In this document: positions 10,753 through 21,467 of the stretch, one piece after another
Layout: each line of letters starts with the position of its first letter
Position numbering within the stretch: position 1 is the first letter of the stretch
Assembly: GCA_030323885.1 (NCBI GenBank)
Contig: CM059187.1
Coordinates: forward strand, 135,461,826 to 135,525,825
Length of the DNA stretch: 64,000 nucleotides
Direction: 5' to 3'
Source: Branchipolynoe longqiensis
Taxonomy: Eukaryota; Annelida; Polychaeta; Phyllodocida; Polynoidae
Translations under genes and position numbers: made by a program
The notes under the pieces: generated by a model
Seen by the model: the letters and a program-made list of their open reading frames with translations, nothing else
What the model was told of the DNA's origin: nothing
Database searches by the model: none

Positions 10753-10810
<58 letters not shown>

Positions 10811-10820
10811 TGTGAGAGGG
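10663..10820. repeat. (TA)n and (TG)n microsatellites
   Basis: A TA run at 10663-10689 and a TG run at about 10727-10810 lie between the inverted-repeat arm and a MITE. Confidence 0.93.
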
Positions 10821-11006
10821 TACAGTGAAACCCCTATTTAACGCACCCCGATTTAACGCAAATTCGGATATAACACGATGAGTCTTTGGCCACATAATTC
10901 TTTAATTCCAAGCTGATTCAGTAAATTGAACCCCGATTTAGCGTGACCCATCCCCCTTTTTGCGATTACCTTTTATAGACCCCAACGGTCACGTTATAAC
11001 GGAGTC

Positions 11007-11013
<7 letters not shown>
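10821..11013. mobile_element. Tigger-like MITE
   Basis: The left end TACAGTGAAACCCCTATTTA and the right end AACGGAGTCTCACTATA are imperfect inverses flanked by TA. The body has ATTTAACGC repeats, as in Tigger-type ends. It is non-coding. Confidence 0.65.
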
Positions 11014-11056
<43 letters not shown>

Positions 11057-11289
11057 CATTATATTTTTTTTTTTTTATATATATATATATGTTATAATTA
11101 CAATAGCATAATTCATCATAGATCATATAATATAGTCCCATCTGCAATAGGACCATCAATTCTTTTTAGATGACACTCAAACCTCACATTCAAGCCGTCG
11201 TTTTCTGTTTTAAAGATAAACAGGTATTGCAATGATCATGATGGTGATCATGATGATGATAATAATGATAATAATTCAAACAATAATTT
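11014..11289. repeat. (TA)n run and AT-rich flank
   Basis: 11012-11050 is TA dinucleotide, with a T run at 11067-11077 and ATGATGATAATAATG triplets at 11240-11275. There is no gene. Confidence 0.75.
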
Positions 11290-12315
11290 TTTTATATTAT
11301 ATTATATTAAAGTAAAGTATATCTTGCATACAAATGCATACCAGTTGTTAACAGTGCCGACCCATAATAATAACAATAATTTTTAAAAAGTATATTAAAG
11401 TAAAGTGTATCTTGCATACAAATGCGTACCCCTAATAATAATAACAAACATTTTTAAAAAGCATATTAAAGTAAAGTGTATCTTGCATACAAATGTGTAC
11501 CAGTTGTTAACAGTGCCGACACGTAATAATAAGAACAATAAGTATATTAAAGTAAAGTGTATCTTACATACAAATGCGTACCCGTTGTTAACAGTGCCGA
11601 CGTGTAATAATAACAATAAATATATTAAAGTAAAGTGTATCTTGCATACAAAGGCATACCCATTGTTAACAGTGCCGGCCCATAATAATAACAATAATTT
11701 TTAAAAAGTATATTGAAGTAAAGTGTATCTTGCATACAAATGCGTACCAGTTGTTAACAGTGCCGACAAGTAATAATAATAACAATAAGTATATTAAAGT
11801 AAAGTGTATCTTGCATACAAAGGTGTAGTTGGTAACGGTGCCGACCCGTAATGTTTGTTTGTTTGTTGTTGTTTTACATCCTAGCAACATCTAAGGTCAT
11901 ATCAAGACGGGTACCGACTTGTGACAGTGCGCACTCATGGCGACTTTATAGTGCTGACCCATGGGGAAACCAGGCCACCAGCACCATTACCTGATATCCC
12001 ACTCAGTCACATTATCCTGACCATGAGCGAACTATTCCTTATCCTATCCTATTAATGCCGAGCACCAACCTAGGAAGTGATAAGTATTAATCTTTAAGTC
12101 ATTGATTTGACTCGACCAGGATTCGAACCCACAAACTCATGGGTTCGGATCTCACGATCTCCCAAAACAGGAGACGGACACTGTACTCATTCGACCACCC
12201 CGTCTGGTGCGACCCGTAATAATAATAATAACAATAATTAACTAAAGATTTATATTAAAGTAAAGTGTCCCTTGCATACAAAGGTGTAATTGTTAAAGGC
12301 GCCGACCCTTAATAA

Positions 12316-12346
<31 letters not shown>

Positions 12347-12745
12347 AAGAAGAATAAGAAGATTAACAAAAATTGTATAAAAGTAAAGTGTGTCTTGCAT
12401 ACAAAGTTGTAGTTGTTAACGGCTCTGACCCGTAATAATAATAATAAGAATAAAATCAATAATTAACTAAAATTGTCTTAAAGTAATGCGTGTCTTGCAT
12501 ACAAAGGTGTAGTTGTTAACAGTGCTGACCCATAATAATAATAAGAATAAAAACAATAATTAACTAAAATTGTCTTAAAGTAAAGTGTGTATTGCATACA
12601 AAGGTGTAGTTGTTAATGGCGCTGACCCATAATAATAATAATATATAACAATAATAATAACAATAAATTTGTTTAAATTATATTAAAGTAAAGTGTGTCT
12701 TGAATACAAAGGCGTAGATGTTAACAGCTTCGACCCGGTGCCCGC
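11290..12745. repeat. Minisatellite of about 80-100 bp, about 12 units, split by a SINE
   Basis: Each unit reads TATTAAAGTAAAGTGTATCT, then TGCATACAAA and GTTGTTAACAGTGCCGACCC, followed by a variable (AAT)n/(AAC)n spacer. Seven units lie at 11300-11852 and five at 12210-12745. A (GAA)n run replaces the spacer at 12318-12353. The repeated peptides on either strand follow the array and are not genes. Confidence 0.92.
11853..12209 (-). mobile_element. SINE-A, full copy, with target duplication
   Basis: Reverse orientation: (GTTT)n tail at 11853, head ending CGTCTGGTG at 12209. It is flanked by the 11-bp direct repeat CGACCCGTAAT (11842-11852 and 12210-12220), as expected for LINE-driven target-primed insertion. 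The B-box region reads GGATTCGAACCCAC on the plus strand. Subfamily A1. Confidence 0.93.
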
Positions 12746-13289
12746 TACATGAGAATACCATGCGCACTGCCTATTACGCCGACTGCGCATGCGCAGACTG
12801 TCCGGCGCACCGATGCGGCGCATAAAGCGTTTACGGGCGGACCCCACTGTTTCCTTAACTCCGGGCGCTGCGGCGGCGCTGGAGTAAATCGCTGCACCGC
12901 ACAGCCTCGCTTTGAGAGACAGCAATGGCTCGCTCCCCCCCCCCGCGAGAGTCCATCGGGCACCGCCTGTGTTTGAAAACAAAAACAGGTGTACGGGGAA
13001 GTTGGCTTCTGGAATTCTACTCAATTCTGAAAATTCCAGATTCCGGGCGTACAAGGCACCGCGCATGCCATAGAACTTCGTGTGTGTTGGGGGTGCGGTG
13101 TGTGTGGATGGTCAGGTGGGTGTGGTAGAAATGGTGCTCCCCACTCCCACCACACACGTAGACTTCAGGGTGGGAGGGCGGCCTCAGGACAAACTCAGCC
13201 CAATTCTAACAGAGATCCACTTATCTGGCTGCTCCCCATCTCCCGCACGTGCAGAGCACGGCCCTCGCGTGCGTGTGGGAGTTTGGTTC
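12746..13289. other. GC-rich stretch with CpGs, no gene supported
   Basis: High in CpG compared with its flanks. It contains a perfect NRF1-type palindrome and a C run near 12938. Overlapping frames here lack protein-like composition. A promoter or first exon is possible but not shown. Confidence 0.4.
12784..12795. promoter_or_regulatory. NRF1-like palindrome TGCGCATGCGCA
   Basis: An exact match to the NRF1 half-site dimer (GCGCATGCGC core) inside a CpG-rich stretch. NRF1-family factors are conserved across animals. Occupancy is unknown. Confidence 0.35.
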
Positions 13290-13548
13290 CCGGTCGAGTC
13301 AAATGAATGACTTTTAAAATTGATACTTTTCGTTTCCTAGTCTGGTGCTCGGCACTAATAGGATAGGATAAAGATTGGTTAGGTTAGTGTCAGGATAATG
13401 TGACAGAGTGAGATATTGGGTCACGGTGCTGGTGGCCTGATTTCCCAATGAGGCAGCACTAAAAAGTCACCATGAGTGTGAACTGTCACAAGCCAGTACC
13501 CCTATGACCTTACATGTTGCCAGGACGTAAAACTCCAACCAACCAACC
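13290..13548 (+). mobile_element. SINE-A copy, 5'-damaged
   Basis: Starts around the B-box remnant (TTTGGTTCCCGGTCGAGTCA) and continues through the body (AGGATAATGTGACAGAGTGA) to an AAAACTCCAACCAACCAACC tail. Subfamily A2. Confidence 0.88.
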
Positions 13549-13608
13549 TTCCTCCTCCGACCTCCTGCCTGCTGCCTTCTGCCCAGAGTAGCTCACCCTG
13601 GTCGGGTC

Positions 13609-13685
13609 TCAAAGACGGGATAGCCAAATGAGCTGAGCGCCCGCCTCCTGTTTGACAGGTCATGCGTTCGAAACTGAACGAGCCA
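13609..13685 (+). mobile_element. SINE-A head fragment
   Basis: A tRNA-like head with A-box ATAGCCAAATGAGCTGAG and B-box GCGTTCGAAACTGAACGAGC. The body is missing and G-rich repeat follows. Confidence 0.65.
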
Positions 13686-14110
13686 GAGGGAGGAGGGGGC
13701 GATGGAGGGTGAGAGAGGAGGAGAGAGGAGGAGGGAGGTGGAGAGAGGGAGAGGGGAAGGAGGGGAAGGGGAGCGAGGGAGAGGGGAAGGAGTGAGGGAC
13801 CGAGTCAAACCAATGACTTTAAAATTGACGCATGTCTCCCACACGCGAGCCCCGCGCTCTACCGATTCGGCCACCGCGCCCGTTAGGTGGAAGGCGGAAG
13901 GCAGGAGGCGGGAGACAGGAGGTGGAAAGCAGGAGGCGGGCGGCGGGAGGCGGGAAGCAGGAGGCGAGAGGTGGGAGGCGGGGGGGGGGGGTAAGAATAG
14001 GGGGGCGGGAGGCAGGAGGAAGGAGGCTGAAGGCTGAAGGCGGGAGGTAGGAAGACAGGAGGCAGGAGGCGGGAAGACACTGACGGCGGACAGGCGATGC
14101 CTGGTGATCC
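13686..14110. repeat. G-rich low complexity with an inverted SINE-A scrap
   Basis: GAGGGAG- and GGCGGGAGGC-type repeats flank 13800-13887. There a plus-strand body piece (GAGTCAAACCAATGACTTTA) meets a minus-strand SINE-A2 head (CGATTCGGCCACCGCGCCCG). The scrap looks like a head-to-body inversion. Confidence 0.65.
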
Positions 14111-14433
14111 AGCAAGGCTCACGTGTCAGGAGGCCGGCTACAGGCAGGTACCAGCGGCTGGTGATTGATAGGTGTGCGACGGGACGAAATGACCGCTAAC
14201 CGCGCCGGGCACATGTCCATCCGCTCCCCGCTCTCCTTACCACCACTGGTCCTGCACACCGCCCGCCGCGACCTCTCACTTTTCACCGGCACAATTTTGT
14301 TGTTTTGGGGAGTTTTCAGTCGCATTGGTGCGCTGAAGGCTGCAAATCTGCAGCACTGTATGGGCACCGCTGAAAGCGGTCCCATGTGGTCGGGAGTTGG
14401 CTTCCGATGGGTAGTGGTCAGAGAAAGGCAGCA
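14111..14433. other. No recognisable feature
   Basis: Moderately GC-rich single-copy-looking sequence. No tRNA box, inverted repeat or protein-like frame is supported. Confidence 0.45.
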
Positions 14434-14693
14434 TTATGCTAGGTACACACCTACCGTTTACGATTCGCGCACTAAAATTCGCGACCCGATCCGACCCGCT
14501 TAAAACTGAAAACGGGCCGATTCATTTTTCGAATCGCGAATCGCAATCGTAAGGAAGCGCTTTTAGCCCTAAAAAGTCGCGAATCGCAATCGGTAGGTGT
14601 GCTAGGGGAGTGCACACCTCACGACTTTTGGGCAGTTTTAGATCGTATACAGTAGGTGGGTGCGGAAAAACGGTAGGTGGGTACCTAGCATAA
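14434..14693. mobile_element. MITE, about 260 bp, TIR TTATGCTAGGTACACACCTA
   Basis: Inverted ends of 26 bp (TTATGCTAGGTACACACCTA at left, TAGGTGGGTACCTAGCATAA at right, one or two mismatches) surround a palindrome-rich body with repeated GCGAATCGCAATCG. Superfamily not assigned. Confidence 0.8.
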
Positions 14694-14764
14694 GAGCCCA
14701 ACCGACACAAGCGCAACAGCAGTAGCACCCCCCTCCCCCCCCCCCCCTGGACCCCCACTTTTCC

Positions 14765-14850
14765 CTCCACACACCGGGCACGGTGGCCAAATCCGTAGAA
14801 CGCGGTCCTCGGGTGTGGGATATTGGGAGTTTTGTTCCCAGTGTGGCAGG
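14765..14850 (+). mobile_element. SINE-A2 head fragment
   Basis: The head GGGCACGGTGGCCAAATCCG and a B-box-like TTTTGTTCCCAGT match subfamily A2. The body is replaced by the hairpin at 14851-14895. Confidence 0.65.
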
Positions 14851-14895
14851 AAATCGCAAACCCCTGGACATCGCACATCCCGGGGTTTGCGATTT
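14851..14895. repeat. Hairpin AAATCGCAAACCCC
   Basis: 14-bp perfect arms (14851-14864 and 14882-14895) around a short loop. Related pieces recur at 14902-14938 and 15860-15925, suggesting an unnamed palindromic element. Confidence 0.6.
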
Positions 14896-14976
14896 ACTAG
14901 GAAATCACAAAGCCCCCCTGGAAATCGCAAACTCCCCATGCTTTGTATCATTTATCACCCCAAGCATGGCAGCTAT

Positions 14977-15384
14977 TACATAAAGGATTCACCCTGTACT
15001 TGCAGTACACGGGTGAATACCAACCCTATATATAAGCTGTCGAATAAGCGGATAAATGAAATGAGAGCCTAAATTCACAATCTAAGAAGCAACACTTATT
15101 CTTTATATATGTCTTCATATTTCCCCGCTACCTTTGAGTTGAAAAATATAATAAAACATATAGTTTAATACAATTTAAAGGTGAAATCGAAGGAATTCTA
15201 TCGCTGCCATGTTGTCTTTTTGCATTCTCTCCCATTTCACCAACCCTGTGCCGATATAAGTACCCATTTGATACTGGAGCCAGGCATTCTACTTCCTGTT
15301 CCATACTCAAGCTATTTTCACCTGTATTTATACTACGTTTTCATTCACCCATGTACTACAAGTACAGGGTGAATCTGTTATCTA
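14977..15384. mobile_element. 410-bp MITE with hairpin ends and 9-bp target duplication, copy 1
   Basis: Flanked by GGCAGCTAT at 14968-14976 and 15385-15393. Each terminus contains a 30-bp near-perfect hairpin (TTCACCCTGTACTTGCAGTA and its inverse), and the two termini are also inverses of each other. It is AT-rich and non-coding. A 9-bp duplication points to the MuDR/Rehavkus type, an inference. Confidence 0.85.
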
Positions 15385-15393
15385 GGCAGCTAT

Positions 15394-15925
15394 ATGTTTG
15401 ATTTTGAACTTCTACCAGATCTGGGGGGATAAAATGGATTCAAGGAGGATCAAAATGGATTAATCCTAATGAAAACATCTTTGCGATAGTCCAGTTTGTA
15501 ATTCCGACCGCACATGCACTGAAAATGGTAATGATACAGATAGTTGTACTGGCTTTTCTTAATGATATAGTTTAGTATCTTTGACACAAATTGTCTATCC
15601 TTCTTGTGAGTGATCGCAGTGAATATGGCCCTTGCTGTGAAAGGCATGAAATTAAAAATAATCAATTAATCCATCTTGTGATGGATTCCCCTTATATAAA
15701 AATATATGTGGCTTAATCATGCTTACATAAATACAATTTTTACAATAGACCAGTTCGTAATTCCAGCATCACGGTTCATTGTGGGAATTTTAAAAGCAAA
15801 ACAAGCCTGCACAAAGCACATGTGCTTGCTTTAAGACTGCCAAAGGTGAGGGGTTTGCCATGTCAAGGGGGGATATTTGATTTCCTAGGAAATCACAAGT
15901 GGGGGTTTACGATTTCCTGCTACAC
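15394..15925. other. Unassigned, with scraps of two palindromic families
   Basis: 15484-15530 and 15748-15835 carry ATAGTCCAGTTTGTAATTCC-type pieces shared with 37403-37500 and 38100-38155. 15860-15925 repeats the AAATCGCAAACCCC family. There is no gene. Confidence 0.5.
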
Positions 15926-16177
15926 CGGTCGAGTCAAATCAATGAATTTTACAATTGATACTTATCGTTTCCGAGCCTGGCATTCGGCATTAATAGGAGA
16001 GGATAAGGACTGGTTAGCTCAGTGTCAGGATAATATGACTGAGTGGGATATCAGGTCATGGTGCCGGCAGCCTGATTTTCCAGTGGAGCAGCACTATAAC
16101 GTTGACATGAGTGTGCTTTGACACAAGTCCTGATAAGACCTTATATGTTGCCAGGATGTAAAATCCCAACAACCAAT
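15926..16177 (+). mobile_element. SINE-A2 copy, head missing
   Basis: Starts at ACCGGTCGAGTCAAATCAAT and runs through the body to an AAAATCCCAACAACCAATC tail. Confidence 0.88.
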
Positions 16178-16278
16178 CACCAATACCACCACTTCATCCA
16201 CGTTCCGCCGCACCCCAAACACACGGCCACCAATACCACCTCCCTCCGATACACACCATCACCACCAATAACCCTCGC

Positions 16279-16280
<2 letters not shown>

Positions 16281-16336
<56 letters not shown>

Positions 16337-16348
16337 CGCACACACACA
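16281..16348. repeat. (AC)n microsatellite
   Basis: CA-dinucleotide tract. The flanking 16178-16280 and 16349-16500 show nothing recognisable. Confidence 0.95.
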
Positions 16349-16499
16349 GCCACAGCCAGTCCACTGACCCCTACACCCAGCACCATTCAACTCGGGGGCT
16401 GAACCTCCAGTCACTCGTACAAGGCTGTTAACAAAACTGAAATTGCATGGCTGAAGTATGTGCGTGCTGAAGCTAAGGCCTGTTGAGTGGACGAAGGGT

Positions 16500-16838
16500 T
16501 GGGGGGGGGGGGATTGGGATGGGGATGGGGAGGAGGGGGCAGGGGGATATCGGGGTCGGAAAGGAGCTATGGAAGAAGAAAGGGAAGGGAAGGGAAGGGA
16601 AGGGAAGGGAAGGGAAGGGAAGGGAAGGTGAGGTGAGGGAGGTGAATAGGATGGGTACGATATGGGGTTGAGGGGGAGGTTGCAGGGAAGTGAGAATAGT
16701 TGAAAAGAGAGGGTAGAAGAGAGAATGGGTATTGTAAGGAGAGGGAGAGGGGATGGAGAGGGATACGGAGAGGGACAGGGATAGGGAGAGGGAGAGGGGA
16801 GGCGAGTGTAAGTGTAAGGGTGAGGGTGCAGGTGATGG

Positions 16839-16869
<31 letters not shown>

Positions 16870-16930
16870 GGTGGTGGTGGTGGTTGTGATGGTGACGGTG
16901 ACGGTGAAGGTGACGCTGACGGCGAGTCTG
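16500..16930. repeat. G-rich low complexity: (AAGGG)n and (GGT)n
   Basis: AAGGG pentamers at 16575-16628, GAGAGGGAGAGG-type purines at 16735-16800 and GGT triplets at 16836-16885. The histidine-, threonine- and proline-run frames are artefacts. Confidence 0.93.
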
Positions 16931-17055
16931 GATGTGAGTGAAATTATGTGCACAATTCCGTTTTATGACAGACGGCTGGTGGCTATGCACACATAGACAC
17001 ACCTAGTAGTGGCTCTACAGTCCCGAGATTTGCTCTGAAGCTGGTTTGACCTGCA

Positions 17056-17172
17056 GGTTCCGGCAGGTTCCCGCAGGTTCCCGCTGGTTCCCGCTGGTTC
17101 CCGCTGGTTCCGGCAGGTTCCGGCAGGTTCCCGCTGGTTCCCGTTGGTACCCGCTGGTTCCCGCTGGTTCCC
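17056..17172 (+). repeat. Decamer minisatellite GGTTCCCGCT
   Basis: About twelve 10-bp units alternating among GGTTCCCGCT, GGTTCCGGCA and GGTTCCCGCA. Confidence 0.93.
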
Positions 17173-17900
17173 GCGGCGAGGTCGGGCGGCGACTCAGCGC
17201 GCGGAACGCGAGTTGCGGGACGCGTTCTCCAAACCCAATTTGTTCAGTGAGCTATTTCGATTCAATTTAAAATATTAAATTTGCCACACGGCGCTCTCAT
17301 CCCATAAAACGTCACTGGCCGACCGTGCATTTGCTGGTCGCCAGTCGCTGGGTGCCGGCCGGGGCGGGGTGCATTAGACGGTGCGGAGCCGTAAGCAGGG
17401 CCGAGTGGCGGCACAGCGGACAGGGGACAGGCTCTTCATAATGGCTTCTTTAAATAGAAGGACGCGCCGCATTGTGGAAGCCACTCAGCAGGGGGCGCAC
17501 CCGGCGGGTTTTGTTTATTTAGTAAGGACAAGTGCGCCGGTCAGCCCCGATCAGTGCCGGTCAGCGGGGCGAGATCACTCCGCCGGTAAGCACCCAAGGC
17601 GCCGCCAGCCTACCCCCCCCCCCTGTCCCCCACCCCCCACACACTGCCTGCACCCCACCCCACCCCGGCACACACGCTCCGCTCCGCCCTGCCCCGCCCC
17701 ACCCCCCGCCCCCCGCCCCGCCCGGTGTAGTAAGCCACCTTGCGGATAGGGACCTTTAAATACCCTACAGTGGCAGTGCGGGGTGCGGGTGTGGGGTGAA
17801 GAGGGGAGAGAGGGGGGGGCTGGGTGTGAAGCCAGTGTGTCGCGACCTGTGAAGCCCAGCGCGAAACCAGTCGGTAGGATAGCGTTTTGCAAAAGGTTAA
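17173..17900. other. CpG-rich stretch, no gene supported
   Basis: GC-rich with many CpGs (17180-17230, 17340-17600) and a CCCCGCCCC-type tract (17640-17725). It resembles a promoter island, but no exon with splice signals and protein-like content is evident. Confidence 0.4.
17485..17498 (+). promoter_or_regulatory. CTCF-like site TCAGCAGGGGGCGC
   Basis: Matches the CTCF core CCASYAGRKGGCRS at 13 of 14 positions, inside a CpG-rich stretch. CTCF is present in most bilaterians. Function here is inference. Confidence 0.35.
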
Positions 17901-18400
17901 GTTTGACTGGGTGGCGGGGGAGGGGGGAGGGAGAGGGGGGAGGGATGGGATGGGGGAACGAGAGGGAGGGAAGGGGAGGAGGGGCGAAGGGTGGGAGGAC
18001 GAGATGGACGGAGGGAGGGGGGATGGAATGATATGAGAGGGAGATGGAAACGGAGAGAGAGAGGAGAGGGAGGCGGGAGAGGGAAGGAGGGGGAGGGATG
18101 GGGAGGGGAGTGAGTGGGGGTGAGTGAGGAGGGAAGGGAGGGGGGACGGTGGAGGGAGGGTGGAGGGGGAGGGAGGGGAGGGGGAGGGGGAGGAGGGAGG
18201 GGATGGTGGGAAGGAGGTAGTGAGTGAGTGAGGGAGGAGGAGCTAGAGGGCAAGCAGTAAGGATGAGGAGGGGCGGGCTGGAGGAAGGGCGGGAGGGAAG
18301 GAGGGAGGGAGGGAGGGGCGATCGGGAGGGAGGGAAGGAGAGGGGCCGGAAACCGGGTAGCGGGAAGGGAAGAGAAGGGAGGGGTGGGAGTCGGGGGTAG
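17900..18400. repeat. G-rich low-complexity tract
   Basis: GGGAGGGAGGG-type purine sequence. The reverse frame is an almost pure proline/serine/leucine artefact. Confidence 0.9.
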
Positions 18401-18960
18401 TGTGTGGCCCCGACTCCGGCTCCTTGACCGCTGGGAGTGGTCACTTTATCCACCTGGCACGACGCCGGCCCGACTAACAATGACTCCTCGCCCTCCCCCC
18501 CGCCCACCACCTATGTGGGCGCGGGGTGGGGGCGGGGGCAGCGGGCTCCAACGGTGACTGGTGGCGGCCGCAGAGGCGGCGGCGGCGGCGGCGGCGGAGG
18601 CAGCGGCGGCGGGGGCTGCCTGGCTTGCCCAGGCGCGCCGCGGTTTGTAGTGTCCACGCCATCAGCCCTAACAAAGTCGAGCGCCACTGTGGCGGGCTAT
18701 CTATGGCGGGCCGCCTTATCCAATGACCGGCTCGACAAACGGCCATCACGGCCCGCCGGCGCGCCGTCAGCCGATACCAATTTGACCGGTTGACCACGGA
18801 GCCGTCTTGATGATCCCAGATGCTATATCTATTGTTCCCGCGAGGCCTAAAACAATTGCCGCCCGTGCCAGGGCCGGCGTGCGGATGCGGGCCGAGAGCC
18901 CCTACTAATATTGACAGTCCCACAATTGGTACCATTGCATTCTGATGGATAGGGCCTTCA
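18401..18960. other. CpG-rich stretch with (GGC)n, no gene supported
   Basis: GC-rich with a GGCGGC run near 18573-18610 and CCAAT-like boxes (18718-18722, 18777-18781). The frame at 18437-18793 has low-complexity glycine and no family match that I recognise. Confidence 0.4.
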
Positions 18961-19765
18961 AGGGCACGCGCCAGGGGTAGGCGCGGTGGGAGGGGAGAGG
19001 AGGGGTGAGGAGGGGTGAGGAGGGGTGAGGAGACCACCATGGTAGACAAAGAAGCCCGCCCCACCCATCACCCGGTCCGCCCAACCCGCCTTAGATGTCC
19101 ATCCATTCGGCGCGGACCGTCCCACCCCCAACAAGGGCTCGTCAGTTACCACCCCGAGGTCGCCCCGCCCCCCCCCCCCGACATCCCGCCCCACTTCCCA
19201 CACACACCGCCCTGCCCCTGTCCAGTCCACCCCCATCCGCCCCCTCCCCCACAACCACAACCACAACCTCAGTCCGGCAGCGTCCCGCCACACCCCGCCC
19301 CGTTTCCCACACACGTCGCCCTGCCCCGGTCTGCCCCCATCCGCCCCCACACCACGTCAGTCCTGCAGCGCCCCATCCCGCCTCCGTTCTCCGCCCAAAC
19401 ACTGCCCCACCGCACCCCGTCTCCCATACACACCGTCCCACTCCACACAGCCCGTCTCCCACACATACCACCCCCCCCCCTCCCGCCCCCGCCCCCCTCC
19501 GTCCGCCCCCCCCCCCCCCCCCCCACCCCCCACCGCCTCAGTCCGGCCGCGCTTCCCCGCAGGCCATTGCAACTTAAAGCCACGACAGATCGGTCCCTGA
19601 AAAGTCGCCCCACTAGCCGATCAATCTGCTCTATTATTTCCCACTTGTATTGCTATCAATTCAGCCACGAGCTGCTCACCACTTCCAGACCTCCTTGTAC
19701 ATGCAGCTAGTTGCCTGCTTGCCTTTCACCCCTCTTCATCCCACTCCAACTCTTCACAGTTTGAA
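18961..19765. repeat. C-rich low-complexity tract
   Basis: Irregular CCCCGCCCCACC-type repeats with a phrase such as GTTTCCCACACACRYCG recurring about every 100 bp (19195, 19305, 19420). It becomes mixed sequence after 19560. There is no gene. Confidence 0.75.
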
Positions 19766-20010
19766 CCGTGGTCGAGTCAAACCAATGACTTAAAAATTGA
19801 TACCTGTCGCTTCCTAGCCAGGTGCTAGGCATTATTAGGATAGGGCAGGCACTGGCTAGCTCAGTGTTAGGATAATGTGACTGAGTGGGATATCAGGTCA
19901 TGGTGCTGGTGGCCTGGTCTCCAAGTGCGCACTGTCACAAGTCAGTACCCATCCTGATATGACCTTAGATGTTGGTAGGATATAAAACAACAACAAACAA
20001 ACAAACAAAG
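19766..20010 (+). mobile_element. SINE-A1 copy, 5'-truncated, internal deletion
   Basis: Begins at the B-box edge (TGGTCGAGTCAAACCAATGA) and lacks the segment between the GGTCTCC and AAGTGCGCAC motifs. Tail AAAACAACAACAAAC. The next 185 bp (20011-20195) hold nothing recognisable. Confidence 0.88.
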
Positions 20011-20195
20011 CCACCCATTCCCACCCCGACACAACATATGCAAGTGCACATACACATAACCTCTGTACACTAATAATGTTCAATCAAGTATAACCATTGT
20101 ACTTGAATCGGATACTCCCACTATATTGAAAATCCAGCACAACCACACCTGACAAAGCATACATTCTCTAGTACCCCCCCCCCCCCCACCACACA

Positions 20196-20360
20196 CTGTG
20201 ACTGAGTGGGATATCAGGTCATGGTCCTGGCGGCCTGGTCTCCCAGTGGGGGCAGCACTAAAAAGTAACCATGAGTATGCACTGTCACAAGTCGGTTCCC
20301 GTCCTGATATGACCTTAAATGTTGACAGGACATAAAACTCCAACAACCAACCAACACACA
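20196..20360 (+). mobile_element. SINE-A2, 3' half
   Basis: Starts at CTGTGACTGAGTGGGATATC and ends AAAACTCCAACAACCAACC. Confidence 0.88.
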
Positions 20361-20441
20361 AACCATGACCCACCATGTGTACACTAATAATTTTAGTCAA
20401 ACCGCCGCACATGAATCGGCTACTCCACACCCGCTGTAGTG

Positions 20442-20600
20442 AGTTCAAAACACTACCGTACAAAAACAATACGGTAGTGTTTTCAACCTAGGTTTAAAAC
20501 ACTACAGTAGTGTTTGCAACCTAGTTGAAGGTAGGTTCAAAACACTACTGTGGCCATGCTCAAAACACTATCCTTAAGTTCAAAACACTACTCTAATTTC
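20442..20600. repeat. AAAACACTAC iteron cluster, left
   Basis: At least six copies of TTCAAAACACTAC or its inverse spaced 25-40 bp, several as facing pairs that form hairpins (20444-20500). The mirror cluster lies at 20904-21066. Confidence 0.85.
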
Positions 20601-20673
20601 TGCATAGCCCTTCAACGAATTCAATTGGGCCCTTCCAGCGTATACTACTAATATGTGCTTCAAACACCACACT

Positions 20674-20895
20674 AGACCAGATGGGATGGCCGAATGAGTT
20701 GAGTGTCCGTCTCCTGTTTTGGGAGATAGGGGGAGCCAAATCTTTGTGAGTTCAAACCCTGGTCGAGTCAAACCAATAACTTAAAAATTGATACTTGTTG
20801 CTTCGTAGCCAGGTGATTGGCATTATTAGGATAGGGCAAGAACTGGTTGGTTCAGATTCAGGATAATGTGACTGAGTGGGAAATCAGCACGGTCA
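20674..20895 (+). mobile_element. SINE-A1, 3'-truncated
   Basis: The head GACCAGATGGGATGGCCGAA, a B-box-like GAGTTCAAACCCTGG and a body that stops at GACTGAGTGGGAAATCAGC. It lies between the two iteron clusters. Confidence 0.88.
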
Positions 20896-20903
20896 CCATG
20901 CTA

Positions 20904-21066
20904 TGATAGTGTTTTGAACTTGGGTAGTGTTTTGGACGTATGTACGGGTAGTGTTTTGAACTTAACAGTAGTGTTTTCAACTTAAGTTGAAAATACTACC
21001 ACAGTGTTTTCAACTTAGGTTAAAAAAACTACCGTAGTGTTTTCAACAGGGTAGTGTTTTCAACGT
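20904..21066. repeat. GTAGTGTTTT iteron cluster, right
   Basis: Seven or more copies of GTAGTGTTTTGAAC/TTCAAC, the inverse of the left cluster, including a facing pair at 20970-20998. Confidence 0.85.
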
Positions 21067-21127
21067 CCTACACCGGCAAACATGCTGTCTCCACCACCTC
21101 CCCCCCCCCCCCCCCCCCCCCCCCCCC

Positions 21128-21436
21128 AAACACAGTCTTGTAATCTCAACCTAAGCTTCAATGGGGCGCTGATAGGACCTCGGAGCGTCTCTCTATCAGG
21201 TTGGTCACGTCACGGACACCCCTCACTTGTGCACATCTATCTCTCGGCAGCCAGGATCTTGTTGGGTGGTGGTAGAGCTGCTCGTTGTGAACAGACCGCC
21301 CCGCCGACCGGCTCAACCCCCGCCCCGCCCCGCCCCGCCCCGCCCCGCCTCGCCTCGCCTCGCCGCCGCTCAACGCTACTCCGCCGTGGGCACAGACTGA
21401 GTGAGCCGTAGGGAACCAGTGTACACCACACACACT

Positions 21437-21467
<31 letters not shown>

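Noticed and set aside
11395..11890. Repeated 25-residue peptides on both strands
   Set aside because: They mirror the minisatellite period and are open on both strands equally, so this is not a repeat protein.
14765..14850. Independent tRNA gene on the plus strand
   Set aside because: It matches the head of SINE-A2 and lacks a paired acceptor stem.
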